Under the pieces are notes generated by a model, which saw only the letters and a program-made list of their open reading frames with translations, made no database searches and had not been told where the DNA came from. The translations under genes and the position numbers were made by a program. A DNA stretch of 64,000 nt from Leptospiraceae bacterium (GTDB lineage: Bacteria > Spirochaetota > Leptospiria > Leptospirales > Leptospiraceae), in NCBI GenBank assembly GCA_024233835.1, contig JACKPC010000001.1:620001-684000 (forward strand), written 5' to 3'. Below, piece after piece: positions 1-9,117 of the stretch (positions within the stretch are counted from its first letter, which is position 1; each line of letters starts with the position of its first letter).

Positions 1-495
1 GATTATATAAGTTCTAATAATCCGGAATATGCCCTGCACTCTTTAAGCGAGAATGATTATGAAATTTTAATCATTGATTGGGATAATTGTGGTGTAGAAA
101 TTCAAAGCCTGATACATGAGTTTCGCAAGATTTCAAAAATTAAGAAAAAATTTCCTTTTATTGCAGGAATAAAAGATTTTTCCAGGAAAGAACTTTTCAA
201 GGATTTAACAGGAATGAAAGAATTTTGCAAGGCTTTATTCTCACCCAATGAAATCCTTGCATTATTTCTTCGCTCATTTCCCCTGAACATTCAAAAACAA
301 TTCAAGCAGAATCACTCGGATTTAGGGCCATATATTCACTGGAGAGTAAATTCTTCGGATATGTCTCTCATCCTGGATTTAAAACCGGAAATTCAAAATC
401 CTCAAATTCTTTATGAAGATTTAAAAAAAGAGCTTGAGATTATACTCATTCAAGAACAATTCTCATGGTTAGACTCATTTTTACAGAGTGCATAA
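1..495 (+). CDS. partial protein with a receiver-like (CheY-like) domain
   Basis: The reading frame is open from base 1 to the TAA at 493-495, so the gene begins outside the window; the internal ATG at 214 is unlikely to be the true start. The visible 164 residues include ILIIDWDNCG near residue 22, which resembles the beta-3 strand and acidic phosphoacceptor pocket of response-regulator receiver domains, followed by an alpha/beta pattern and a helical tail. I see no output domain. It could be a stand-alone or degenerate receiver. The receiver assignment rests on this motif and pattern only. A 75-base gap separates it from the next gene on the same strand. Confidence 0.55.
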   Translation, partial: DYISSNNPEYALHSLSENDYEILIIDWDNCGVEIQSLIHEFRKISKIKKKFPFIAGIKDFSRKELFKDLTGMKEFCKALFSPNEILALFLRSFPLNIQKQFKQNHSDLGPYIHWRVNSSDMSLILDLKPEIQNPQILYEDLKKELEIILIQEQFSWLDSFLQSA

Positions 496-570
496 AAAGA
501 AAAAATTTATTATCCCAAAATTCCCTTTCCTGAACACTGGCTGGGAGTATTAATTTATAAGGTAGCATCC

Positions 571-2790
571 ATGGAAAAAGGATATTTAATTCCCCTCGGA
601 AAAGAAATTTTCAACCCCTATTTCATCATTCTTTGCCTGGTAGGTCTTTATTTGACCGTAAAATTAAGGTTTCCTCAATTTCGTTTTTTCTTTCTGGCAT
701 TTAAAATTTTTTCCGGTGCTTTAGATTTTAAAGGACTCAAAGGGCAATTAATTCATTCCCAGGCTTTTTTTGCCGGGACAGGTTCCTCACTCCTTATCGG
801 GGCAGCAATTGGTTCCGCCTTTGCTTTTTTAATCGGAGGACCGGGTGCATTACTCTGGATCTGGCTTGCCACAATCATTATGATGCCTATGCGGCTCGTG
901 ACTTCCACTCTTGCCATTAAATTTCGAACCAAGCTTCCGAACGGGCGATATTTATCCGGGCCTATGTATTTTATAGAAAAGGCATTAAAAGCCCGCTGGT
1001 TAGCCATTGCATTTGCCCTGACCAGCCTGGTAACAGTTTTAACTCTCGGCGGGATTGTTCCAATTTTAAGTATGGAGTACATAGCAAATAAAACTCTGGG
1101 GTTAAGAGGTATGGATCTCCCGCTTCTATTTTCAGCTTTTCTGATTTATGCGGTTTTAGGAGGAATTCGCAGGGTAGGAAAAATTTCCGGAACTTTAATT
1201 CCTATCGCCCTGATTCTCTTTTTCATTTCCTACTACTTTAGCTTTTCTAAATATTTAATCCCTTTCAGCAGTTTTATAAAAGAGGTTTTTAAACATGCAC
1301 TTGAATTAAAACCGGTTATCACAGGAGGTTCTCTGGCCTTATTTACGGTTGTTGGAGAATCTATGGGAACCTTTTTTATTTCTACCGAAACAGGAGTAGG
1401 AAAAAGTGCAGGAATTTCCGGAGTAGTCAGAACCGATTCACCGGTAAAACAGGGGCTGGTGAGTATGCTTTCTTCCGCATTTGAAGGCTTTGTTACTTCT
1501 ACTCTAATTTTCTATCTTCTGGTGTCGGTGGATGCTTCGAGTCTTAGCAGGCAAAAAGAGTTTTTAGATATCGTGCTTTCAACAGGCGGTCTTCCTGTTG
1601 TATTTTTAACTCTTTCGTTTTTAATTTTCGGGTTTGTTGGGATCTGCGGATGGTTCTATACCGGTGAACAGAATGCATATTATGTACTGGGTGAAAAGTT
1701 TGCGAATTTTTTTCGGATTGTTTTCATCGGAAGTTTTATTACTGCCTCCTATTTGTATATGAAGTTCGGGATGGATGTTCTTATTAATTCCTTTCAATTC
1801 GCCTATACCATGGCTATTATTTCCGCGATTCCTGTAACTATAACACTGGTCTTATTAGCTAAAATTGTTTCTTATGAAATGAATAAATATCTGTCAGAAA
1901 GTGGTGCAGAATACGAAGTATTAAAAGATTTTTATATTCTAATTCTCAGTATGCTTCCTAAAAATCTTCTTTCCAAGGTTTTCGGTTTTTTTACCTATTT
2001 ACAACTTCCCCGATTTATGATGATTCCGCTACTAAAGGCTTTTGCCGGCATGTATAAAATAAATCTGGATGAAGCCGAATTGCAGTTAAGCGAATATAAA
2101 TCCCTTAATCTATTTTTTACGAGGGCTTTAAAAGCGGGTGTCAGAATTATCAATTCAGAAGAAAATGCAGCCGTTTCTCCTGTGGATGCAAAAATTACTA
2201 ACTATGGAGATATACACGAAAACACGATGATTCAGGCAAAGGGAATTGATTTTAATCTCAAAGAACTCTTAGGTTCAGAAAAGTTTTATCCCTGTTTTGA
2301 ATCGGGTAAGTTTATAACATTTTACTTATCTCCTCAGGACTATCATCGTATTCATTCTCCTGCTTATGGAAAAATATTAGGATATTATTATGAACCTGGA
2401 AAACTTTTTCCGGTAAACGAACTGGCTGTAAAAGGAATTCGAGGACTTTTCCCTAAAAATGAAAGACTGATTACCTTCTTACAAACAGAATATGGTAAAA
2501 TAGCCGTTATCAAAGTAGGAGCTTCTAATGTTGGAAAAATTCGTGTAACCTATGATAAAAAAATCGTTACCAATACCTTCATTCGAATTCCCAGAGAAGT
2601 AGAATATAAGGATGTAGATATTATTATACAAAAAGGTGCTGAACTCGGTCGTTTTGAGATGGGTTCTACGGTAATCCTTGTATTTGAAAAAGATACGATT
2701 GATTTTGTAGAATTACCCCGTGAAGAAAAATGCCATTATGGTTCTACCATCGGTTTTTTTAGAGAAAAAAAAGAACAACTACCCAAGTAA
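571..2790 (+). CDS. fusion protein: AGCS-type sodium/amino-acid symporter plus phosphatidylserine decarboxylase
   Basis: One 739-residue frame holds two normally separate proteins. Residues 1 to about 445 form a multi-span membrane protein like the alanine/glycine:cation symporter family, with FFAGTGSSLLIGAAIGSAFA near the start and STETGVGKSAGIS in the middle. Residues from about 451 form a complete phosphatidylserine decarboxylase, which makes phosphatidylethanolamine. Key sites are present: D539 in SPVDAKI, H592 and H595 in YHRIHSP, and the self-cleavage site M-G698-S699-T700, where Ser699 would become the pyruvoyl group. Cleavage would release a short C-terminal alpha subunit and leave the membrane part joined to the beta subunit. 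The ATG at 571 follows a plausible AAGG ribosome site. Each half is recognisable on its own; the joint function is unknown. Confidence 0.85.
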   Translation: MEKGYLIPLGKEIFNPYFIILCLVGLYLTVKLRFPQFRFFFLAFKIFSGALDFKGLKGQLIHSQAFFAGTGSSLLIGAAIGSAFAFLIGGPGALLWIWLATIIMMPMRLVTSTLAIKFRTKLPNGRYLSGPMYFIEKALKARWLAIAFALTSLVTVLTLGGIVPILSMEYIANKTLGLRGMDLPLLFSAFLIYAVLGGIRRVGKISGTLIPIALILFFISYYFSFSKYLIPFSSFIKEVFKHALELKPVITGGSLALFTVVGESMGTFFISTETGVGKSAGISGVVRTDSPVKQGLVSMLSSAFEGFVTSTLIFYLLVSVDASSLSRQKEFLDIVLSTGGLPVVFLTLSFLIFGFVGICGWFYTGEQNAYYVLGEKFANFFRIVFIGSFITASYLYMKFGMDVLINSFQFAYTMAIISAIPVTITLVLLAKIVSYEMNKYLSESGAEYEVLKDFYILILSMLPKNLLSKVFGFFTYLQLPRFMMIPLLKAFAGMYKINLDEAELQLSEYKSLNLFFTRALKAGVRIINSEENAAVSPVDAKITNYGDIHENTMIQAKGIDFNLKELLGSEKFYPCFESGKFITFYLSPQDYHRIHSPAYGKILGYYYEPGKLFPVNELAVKGIRGLFPKNERLITFLQTEYGKIAVIKVGASNVGKIRVTYDKKIVTNTFIRIPREVEYKDVDIIIQKGAELGRFEMGSTVILVFEKDTIDFVELPREEKCHYGSTIGFFREKKEQLPK

Positions 2791-2877
2791 TTTTTATGTG
2801 CAGGCATGATCTAAAAATAGCTTGGCGATCTATTCGTAAAAATAAAACTTGAACCATAAAGTTTCCGGAGGTTAATT

Positions 2878-4062
2878 GTGTTAGAAGAAGCTGTGATTTT
2901 AGAAGGAGCCAGGACTCCTTTTGGGAATTTTGCTGGAAGCTTGAAAGATATTTCAGCAACGGACTTAGGAACAATAGCTTGCAAGGCCACACTTGAAAAA
3001 AGTGGAATAGAAGCAGAAACTGTAGAAGATTTAATTTTTGGGAATGTGCTACCTTCCGGAAAAGATTCTGCTTATATAGCAAGGCACATTGCTCTTGATT
3101 CAGGTTTAAAAGTTGAAACTCCGGCACTCACAGTAAATCGCCTCTGTGGTTCCGGCATGGAGTCTATTATTCTCGCTGCCCAAAAAATCAAACTTCAAGA
3201 AAATACTCTTATATTAAGTGGAGGCACCGAATCCATGTCACAGGTGCCTTATGTTTTACGGGGTGCAAGAAATGGCTACCGTTACGGAAACGCTGACTTA
3301 GAAGATCTTCTGAGTCAGGGTCTAACCGATACATACACCGGTCTGGCTATGGGACTAACCGCAGAGAATCTGGCCGAGAAGTATTCGATTTCCCGTGAAG
3401 AACAGGATGAATGGGCAGCCATTTCTCAAGAGAGGGCTGAAGAAGCAACTTTAGAAGGACGATTGGGTGAAGAAATTACTCCTGTAGAAATTCGGGGAAA
3501 AAGTATTCAGCTTTTTGATAAAGATGAGTTTATTCGAGGAAAAGAATCAATTCCGAGGCTTGGTACTTTAAAACCGGCTTTTAAAAAAGATGGTACCGTT
3601 ACTGCCGGTAATTCTTCCGGAATTAATGATGGTGCCTGTGCTTTACTTATCAGTTCCCAAACCTATGCTGAAAAGAATAATCTTATACCTCTCGCTATGA
3701 TTCGAGGCTACGGTCATTCCGGTTGTGCTCCGGAGATTATGGGAATCGGACCCGTTTTTGCAATTCCAAAAGCTTTAAAGCAAGCAGGCCTCACCCTTTC
3801 GGATATGCACTTAATTGAAATCAATGAAGCCTTTGCTGCTCAATTTCTCGCAGTGAAAAAAGAACTCGGACTCGATGAATCTATTACCAATGTGAATGGT
3901 GGAGCAATCGCTATCGGCCATCCACTGGCTGCCAGTGGTGCGAGAATTACGCTTAGTCTGGCTTATGAGTTACGAAGAAGAAAATTAAAATATGGGCTGG
4001 CTTCTCTTTGTATTGGAGGCGGACAGGGAATTGCTATCGTTTTAGAAAATCCTAATTTATAA
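2878..4062 (+). CDS. acetyl-CoA C-acetyltransferase (thiolase)
   Basis: A full-length thiolase of 394 residues. The active-site residues are at family positions: nucleophile Cys90 in NRLCGSGMES, His348 in GGAIAIGHPLAASGAR and Cys378 in ASLCIGGGQG; NEAFAAQF is also present. It interconverts two acetyl-CoA and acetoacetyl-CoA, or cleaves 3-ketoacyl-CoA in beta-oxidation; sequence alone does not decide which. The start is GTG, chosen because a strong CCGGAGG lies 6-7 bases upstream (2866-2872) and the protein then begins at the normal point for the family. It lies 87 bases after the fusion gene and ends at a clear terminator. Confidence 0.93.
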   Translation: MLEEAVILEGARTPFGNFAGSLKDISATDLGTIACKATLEKSGIEAETVEDLIFGNVLPSGKDSAYIARHIALDSGLKVETPALTVNRLCGSGMESIILAAQKIKLQENTLILSGGTESMSQVPYVLRGARNGYRYGNADLEDLLSQGLTDTYTGLAMGLTAENLAEKYSISREEQDEWAAISQERAEEATLEGRLGEEITPVEIRGKSIQLFDKDEFIRGKESIPRLGTLKPAFKKDGTVTAGNSSGINDGACALLISSQTYAEKNNLIPLAMIRGYGHSGCAPEIMGIGPVFAIPKALKQAGLTLSDMHLIEINEAFAAQFLAVKKELGLDESITNVNGGAIAIGHPLAASGARITLSLAYELRRRKLKYGLASLCIGGGQGIAIVLENPNL

Positions 4063-4079
4063 ATAGGAATAATTTACCT

Positions 4080-4116
4080 ATCGGGAAATATTTTTAAAAC
4101 GTATTTCCCGATTTTT
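4080..4116 (+). terminator. intrinsic terminator between convergent genes
   Basis: An 11-bp perfect stem (ATCGGGAAATA paired with TATTTCCCGAT at 4102-4112) is followed by a T run. It lies between the thiolase stop and the stop of the convergent PrsW-like gene, so it probably ends the thiolase transcript and may work on both strands. Confidence 0.8.
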
Positions 4117-4855
4117 AAGTTTTATACACATAGGCTCTGAGTTCACGAACCACCCATACCCAGATTCCAACAAAAAGTGCTGTAGCAAGCCAGCTTCCTA
4201 TCCTGGAATGGGGAATTAAAAAAAAGTCAACCACTCCATGCTGAAATATTGCAAGTAAAAAACCCATGATAGGATAGGTTATTCTCCTTCCTATGTTTAT
4301 ATTACTTTTAAGTAGAAAGATAGAAAAAGAAAGATTTATTAATAGATGAATATTCGAAGAATACAAAGCTCTTCCGGTAAACATATTCCAGAGTCTTCCG
4401 TCTCCGGTTTTTTTTAGATAGATGAAGTTTTCAATTAGAGAAAAACCGAGGGCGACAAAACCCGCTATAATCACCACATCTATATTCCACTTAAAGCTTT
4501 TAAAATGATAGGCAAAGATAAAGGAAAGAATCAGGATGAATAGAATTTTGAATGTTTCTTCTATTACACCCGCCTGTATAAATGCAAGATGAACTGTCTG
4601 TTTGAGAACATAAAAACTCTTTACGGGTTTCATGTCCACTTTGGGCCAGATAATCTCATGTAAGGATAGAATCAGTTTGGTGGATAAAATCCCGAGACAG
4701 AGTGCTAAAAATGCAAGAAGAAGCTTTCGTTTATTCGGGGACGGTTGATAAGCGAATAAAACAAAAGCCCAGGGGAATACAGATAAGAAAGCTAAGAATG
4801 CAATTAAAACATCTTTCCCGTTAAGTGAATTAAATAATACATATATATCGGGCAT
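4115..4855 (-). CDS. prsW: PrsW-family intramembrane protease
   Basis: A 246-residue multi-span membrane protein with the conserved motifs of the PrsW glutamic protease family: E99-E100-x-x-K103 in GVIEETFKILF, E142-N143 in FSLIENFIY, H170, and H206 with D210 in QHGVVDFF, all placed in predicted membrane helices. PrsW of Bacillus subtilis cleaves the anti-sigma factor RsiW; the substrate here is unknown and no sigma/anti-sigma pair is adjacent. The stop of the upstream gene on the same strand is immediately next to the start (4855/4856), so the two are probably one transcript and translationally coupled. The motifs make the family call strong; protease activity is inferred. Confidence 0.82.
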   Translation of the reverse strand: MPDIYVLFNSLNGKDVLIAFLAFLSVFPWAFVLFAYQPSPNKRKLLLAFLALCLGILSTKLILSLHEIIWPKVDMKPVKSFYVLKQTVHLAFIQAGVIEETFKILFILILSFIFAYHFKSFKWNIDVVIIAGFVALGFSLIENFIYLKKTGDGRLWNMFTGRALYSSNIHLLINLSFSIFLLKSNINIGRRITYPIMGFLLAIFQHGVVDFFLIPHSRIGSWLATALFVGIWVWVVRELRAYVYKT

Positions 4856-6742
4856 CTAAAATTCTTCCATATACCTTCCATCAAATTGTAAGACCAGATC
4901 CTTTTGTAGGGGGCTCGGCATGGCCGCCGGATCAATCGGTCCATTCCAGAACAGTTCCGTTACCCTTACATCTCCGCTGACATTGGGAGGAGGCATAACC
5001 GGTGACATAGATTTTACAAGTTCAATCGTTAGAGCATCCTGATCCGGATAATTGGAAGATTCTACTATTTCCACATCCGTTATGTCGCCATCCCTCGTAA
5101 TGGTATACGAAACAACTGAAGAATACGGATAAGGAGCTCGTTTCCAGTATTCCATAAAACCTTCCGGCCCCCGCATTCTTGCTGAGATGTAATTAGAATA
5201 CGTTTTCGGAAGTTTTTTACCCCGAATCCTCTTCACATAGCCCTTGACTTTTCCCTCATCCTGGGGAGTTGTATCGGGAATTTTGATTCCATCTTTCTGA
5301 CTGGGGGTTTCTGTTCCTGAAATAACTCCTCCGTTCAAATCTTTTACTTCATCAGGAATTTCCGGATCTATAAAATAATATTCCAGCTTTTCCGGCTGAT
5401 AGTTACTGAGTTGCTTTTTCTTTTGGGAACGCATCGAGCGATCTACCGAAATAGGAACTAAAAGAATAATGGTCAGAAGGATAAAATGAACGAGAAGACT
5501 GATTTGCAGGTTATTAAAAAAACCGGGTTTTAAACCTCTATCTTCCCTGGGTTCATGGTCATCACGTAAAGCATGAGAGATGAGAAATTTTGAACTGATA
5601 TAACATAGGATAAAAGCCGTGAGAGTCGCCACAAGACTTAAAGGATGCTTGATAAAAGGAATAAACTCCTTATCCGGAACACCGGGTTTTAAGCCCAGTG
5701 AAGCAAGAAAGCTGACTCCGAAACTATCACTTAATCGAAATGAAAGGCTTATCATTAAAAAAAGCAGGCTTAAAAGATAAATAAATAGGAGAGAATAACC
5801 TATCCAGTAACGCTCCAGGTAGATATGTCCCCAACCCGGGAGAATTAACTCCCTGAAGTGAGCCGAATCATGTCTCTGTCGAAACCTGTGACTTTCGCTT
5901 CGTTTTGTAGGTCTTAAAATCTTATGCTGCCAGAAAAGTATACAATAGGCCCTGCGAAGCATGGAATGAACTCCCCGACTGCGAAACATACCGAGGATCA
6001 TAAGAAGAAAAATCCAGTATCCGAGAAGAAAATCCTGAAGAACCATGGTAAAGGAAACTCCCTGTAATACACCTCTGGCCGATGAATTTCCTAAAAATTC
6101 TTCGATTCCTTCTCCCAGGATACCCAGAAGTTTGAGCATCGCCAGAGCTTCCGGGAGATTTCTAAAAAAATTGGATAAGAAGTTAAGATATCTTGAAGGT
6201 TCAAAGAGTTCCTGGTTTTCAAAAAAAATACGGGTATCATCTCCTCTGGCCAGTTTTAGCTCAGAAAAAAGAGCGGCGAAGAAAAGAGCCACAAAGACAT
6301 AGAAAAATTTCGAGATTCGATTTCGGTTAAAATAGCCAAAACGGTAAAAAGGATTAATTTTCTGATATTTCTTTTTCCAGTAATAGTAGTCCCAAAAAAC
6401 GAACAAAAAACCAATAAACAGGTAATTAAACCACTTTATAAGGGGAAAAAAGATAAATAGAAGCCCGTTTAAAACCCCCATCCAGGCCGAACTGTAGAGG
6501 GAGAGAATTTCGAGAGGATAAATGCAGATATAGATAAAAATTTGTACTACAAGGGACTGAAAAGCTGCTGAACGAACCCGGTGTCGGGTCCTATACAACA
6601 TTAAAACTCCGAGAGGAAAGAAAATTCCAAAACCGATAAACGGGCTAAACCAGCAAAGTAAGCTCAGACCGTAATCTACAATCTTACGCTTGAGATCCGG
6701 TTTTTCTTCTTCCGGGAATTTATAAGGGATGAGAGCTTCCAT
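4856..6742 (-). CDS. large membrane protein with C-terminal TonB-like domain
   Basis: A 628-residue protein. The N-terminal half has many hydrophobic helices; its first segment (about residues 20-75) resembles the small DUF4870/Tic20-like membrane family. A proline/charged linker follows around residues 440-520. The C-terminal about 100 residues (SVVSYTITRDGDITDVEIVE, then DALTIELVKSM and a proline-rich turn) have the pattern of TonB/TolA C-terminal domains, with the usual basic-residue start and VEIVESS core. It may couple inner-membrane events to an outer-membrane partner. No ExbB/ExbD is nearby. Start ATG 6742 is preceded by a short intergenic region shared with the divergent glycyl-tRNA synthetase gene. 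Confidence 0.65.
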   Translation of the reverse strand: MEALIPYKFPEEEKPDLKRKIVDYGLSLLCWFSPFIGFGIFFPLGVLMLYRTRHRVRSAAFQSLVVQIFIYICIYPLEILSLYSSAWMGVLNGLLFIFFPLIKWFNYLFIGFLFVFWDYYYWKKKYQKINPFYRFGYFNRNRISKFFYVFVALFFAALFSELKLARGDDTRIFFENQELFEPSRYLNFLSNFFRNLPEALAMLKLLGILGEGIEEFLGNSSARGVLQGVSFTMVLQDFLLGYWIFLLMILGMFRSRGVHSMLRRAYCILFWQHKILRPTKRSESHRFRQRHDSAHFRELILPGWGHIYLERYWIGYSLLFIYLLSLLFLMISLSFRLSDSFGVSFLASLGLKPGVPDKEFIPFIKHPLSLVATLTAFILCYISSKFLISHALRDDHEPREDRGLKPGFFNNLQISLLVHFILLTIILLVPISVDRSMRSQKKKQLSNYQPEKLEYYFIDPEIPDEVKDLNGGVISGTETPSQKDGIKIPDTTPQDEGKVKGYVKRIRGKKLPKTYSNYISARMRGPEGFMEYWKRAPYPYSSVVSYTITRDGDITDVEIVESSNYPDQDALTIELVKSMSPVMPPPNVSGDVRVTELFWNGPIDPAAMPSPLQKDLVLQFDGRYMEEF

Positions 6743-6836
6743 TTTCCTATGATTACCTTGTCTATACCCAGTATTTTACGGGCTTTTAAAAAGAAAAAAC
6801 TTTATACAAATTCAGGGTAAAAAAACATGCGACTAT

Positions 6837-8225
6837 ATGGCAAAAGAAAAAGACGATTCATTAAAGCATATAGTTGCAGTCTGTAAGCGCAGGGGCTTTG
6901 TATTCTCAGGCTCTGATATTTATGGAGGACTGTCAAATACTTTTGATTACGGACCTTACGGTATAGAAGTCCTGAATAACCTGAAGAAACTCTGGTGGGA
7001 ATACTTTGTTCATCGTCGTATCGATGTAGTAGGACTGGATTCTTCTATTTTACTGCATCCGAGGGTATGGGAAGCTTCCGGTCACGTGAGTAACTTTACC
7101 GACCCGATGATGGATTGTAAGTCCTGTAAAACAAGAATACGGGTAGACCAGTTCCTGGAAGAAAAAAAAGGAGAAGGTTTTTGTGTAGGAAAAACACTCG
7201 CTGAATTACAGGAAGTCATTACAAATGAAAAATTTCCCTGTCCCTCCTGCGGAAAAAGTGGGACCTTCACCGAAGCCAGAAATTTTAACCTGATGTTTAA
7301 AACGTCCCACGGTGCTTCAGAAGGGGATGCGATGGATATATACCTTCGCCCGGAAACAGCCCAGGGAATCTTTGTAAATTTTAAAAATATTATAAATACC
7401 TGCCGTGTAAAAATTCCTTTTGGTATTGCCCAGATAGGAAAGTCTTTCCGTAACGAAATTATGGCCAGACAGTTTGTATTCCGTACCCGAGAATTTGAGC
7501 AAATGGAAATGGAATATTTTTGTGAGCCGGGAACCCAGAAAGAATGGTTTCAACACTGGGTAGACTACTGTCAAAACTGGCTGACCGATGTTGTGGGCCT
7601 AAAGAAAGAAAACCTGCATTTGAGAGAACATAGCAAAGAAGAATTATCTTTTTACAGCGAAGGCACAACCGATATTGAATATAAATACGCATTTGGCTGG
7701 GGAGAACTCTGGGGTATTGCTTCGCGAACAGACTATGATCTCGGACAGCACGAAAGATTTTCGGGTGAAGACCTGAAATATAACGACCAGGTGAGCAGGA
7801 AAAAATATGTTCCTTATGTTGTGGAGCCTGCACTGGGCTTGAATCGACTTTTTTTGGCTGTCATTAACGATGCCTATGAAGAAGAAAAGCTGGAAAATGG
7901 AGAAATTAGAACGGTTCTTCGTCTTTCTACCAAAACAGCTCCCGTAAAAGTCGCAGTTTTCCCTCTCATGAAAAAGGATGGACTCGCTGAAAAAGCCGAG
8001 GAAATTTTCAATTCCTTACGGGGACACTGGTATGTTGAATACGATGATAGCGGAAATATCGGAAAGCGCTATAGAAGACAGGATGAACTGGGAACGCCCT
8101 TTTGTATTACTGTAGATTACGATAGCCTCAAGGATAATACTGTAACTATCCGAGAACGGGATAGTATGGCACAGGAAAGAATCGAAATCAGTAAATTAAA
8201 AAGCTATTTAATAGAAAAGCTCTGA
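6837..8225 (+). CDS. glyS: glycyl-tRNA synthetase (class II, alpha2 type)
   Basis: A full-length 462-residue enzyme that charges tRNA-Gly. Class II motifs are visible: IVAVCKRRGFVFSGSDIYGG at the N terminus, the RPETAQGIFVNFK and IAQIGKSFRNE region around residues 165-205, a zinc-finger-like CKSCKTR...CPSCG insertion near residues 95-140, and a C-terminal anticodon-binding domain ending in TVTIRERDSMAQ. This is the single-chain eukaryote/archaea/Gram-positive type rather than the alpha/beta GlyQ/GlyS type. The nucleotidyltransferase gene starts two bases after the stop, implying co-transcription. Confidence 0.95.
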   Translation: MAKEKDDSLKHIVAVCKRRGFVFSGSDIYGGLSNTFDYGPYGIEVLNNLKKLWWEYFVHRRIDVVGLDSSILLHPRVWEASGHVSNFTDPMMDCKSCKTRIRVDQFLEEKKGEGFCVGKTLAELQEVITNEKFPCPSCGKSGTFTEARNFNLMFKTSHGASEGDAMDIYLRPETAQGIFVNFKNIINTCRVKIPFGIAQIGKSFRNEIMARQFVFRTREFEQMEMEYFCEPGTQKEWFQHWVDYCQNWLTDVVGLKKENLHLREHSKEELSFYSEGTTDIEYKYAFGWGELWGIASRTDYDLGQHERFSGEDLKYNDQVSRKKYVPYVVEPALGLNRLFLAVINDAYEEEKLENGEIRTVLRLSTKTAPVKVAVFPLMKKDGLAEKAEEIFNSLRGHWYVEYDDSGNIGKRYRRQDELGTPFCITVDYDSLKDNTVTIRERDSMAQERIEISKLKSYLIEKL

Positions 8226-8226
8226 A

Positions 8227-8688
8227 ATGTTTATCCTTCGCTTGTGTGAAAACCTGGATAAAGCCGGGATACAGTATGCTATTGCCGGTGGATATGCAGT
8301 TGCTCTTCATGGGGTAGTTCGCGGAACGATAGATATAGACCTGGTTCTTCTCATAAGTGAGGAAAATTTTCTGAACTGTGAATCTGTCTTAAGAGAAATG
8401 GGCCTGACTTCAAGGATTCCCCTTGAAGTCAAAGATCTTCTCGAAAATCGGGAAAGATATATGCTGGAAAAAAACCTGATCGCCTGGAATTTTTACAATC
8501 CTTCTCGTCTAACAGAAGTTGTGGACATCATTCTATCCCATAATTTGATTGACATGAAAGTCAAGTCTGTACATGCGTATGATAGAGAGATAAAAATTCT
8601 GGATCTGGAGAGTTTGATTGCCATGAAACAAAAAAGCGCTCGCCCTCAGGATTTAGAAGACATAGAGCATCTCAAGGAGTTATTATGA
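8227..8688 (+). CDS. nucleotidyltransferase-fold protein (AbiEii/MNT-like)
   Basis: A 153-residue protein with the pol-beta-type nucleotidyltransferase signature: AIAGGYAVALHG (Gly21-Gly22) followed by R-G-T-I-D36-I-D38, the usual catalytic aspartate pair. Proteins like this occur as toxins or antitoxins in AbiE-, MNT/HEPN- and related systems, and as hypothetical partners of small proteins. It begins two bases after the glyS stop and its TGA overlaps the ATG of a 53-residue gene, so it is probably translated with both. I see no HEPN partner. The fold is well supported; the biological role is not. Confidence 0.72.
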   Translation: MFILRLCENLDKAGIQYAIAGGYAVALHGVVRGTIDIDLVLLISEENFLNCESVLREMGLTSRIPLEVKDLLENRERYMLEKNLIAWNFYNPSRLTEVVDIILSHNLIDMKVKSVHAYDREIKILDLESLIAMKQKSARPQDLEDIEHLKELL

Positions 8689-8846
8689 AAAAAGGAATGC
8701 AATATCTTACCGAGGAATATCTGGAGTATTGCAGTAAAATGAAGCCGGAAGAAATTCTGGAGTTCCTTGAAGACTTTAGAAATCTCCTCTATTTTTCTAA
8801 TTCACTTGATAATGTTCAGGAAGGGAATTCTGTTAGCTTGAGCTAA
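8685..8846 (+). CDS. small acidic protein coupled to the nucleotidyltransferase
   Basis: A 53-residue frame whose ATG overlaps the previous stop (ATGA). It begins MKKGMQYLTEEYLEYCSKMK and continues with an acidic, helix-prone stretch (KPEEILEFLEDFRNLL). The overlap, the GGAG upstream (AAGGAGTTATTATG) and the coding-like composition support a real gene. It is the right size for the antidote or regulator of a two-gene module, but I recognise no family and this role is inference. Confidence 0.5.
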   Translation: MKKGMQYLTEEYLEYCSKMKPEEILEFLEDFRNLLYFSNSLDNVQEGNSVSLS

Positions 8847-8879
8847 GAGAGTTTGTATAATTTCATTTCCCCACTGCCT

Positions 8880-9075
8880 CCGATGAATCGATTTCTTTAA
8901 TCAGGATCGAAGCCGGTAAATAGAACCTCAAGGTTTATACCTTTATCGACGAATACGACTATTTTGCCAATATGCTGTCAATAAAATGCTCGGTTTCACT
9001 GTAGATGAAGTTCGCAATCTAGTAGATTCATTATTCGATGAGTATTATCAAGATAAACGTAAAGCCCCTCTCTTT
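8880..9075 (+). pseudogene. relic of an AAA/PD-(D/E)XK ATPase gene
   Basis: The stretch around 8884-8980 closely matches 9551-9640 of the intact ATPase gene just downstream, including the region coding for IDEYD. From about 8987 it jumps to sequence matching 9853-9930 of the same gene. Roughly 200 bases in between are missing and in-frame stops are present, so this is a decayed, internally deleted copy rather than a gene. It shows that a second copy of the ATPase once lay here in tandem. Confidence 0.75.
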
Positions 9076-9117
9076 TTTCCGATTTACAGGGAAATCTTTA
9101 CCGGATAAACTGCTCTT

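Noticed and set aside
753..1082. Minus-strand frame of 109 residues inside the symporter gene
   Set aside because: Shadow of the strongly supported plus-strand gene; the same holds for the many antisense frames within the lipoprotein genes.
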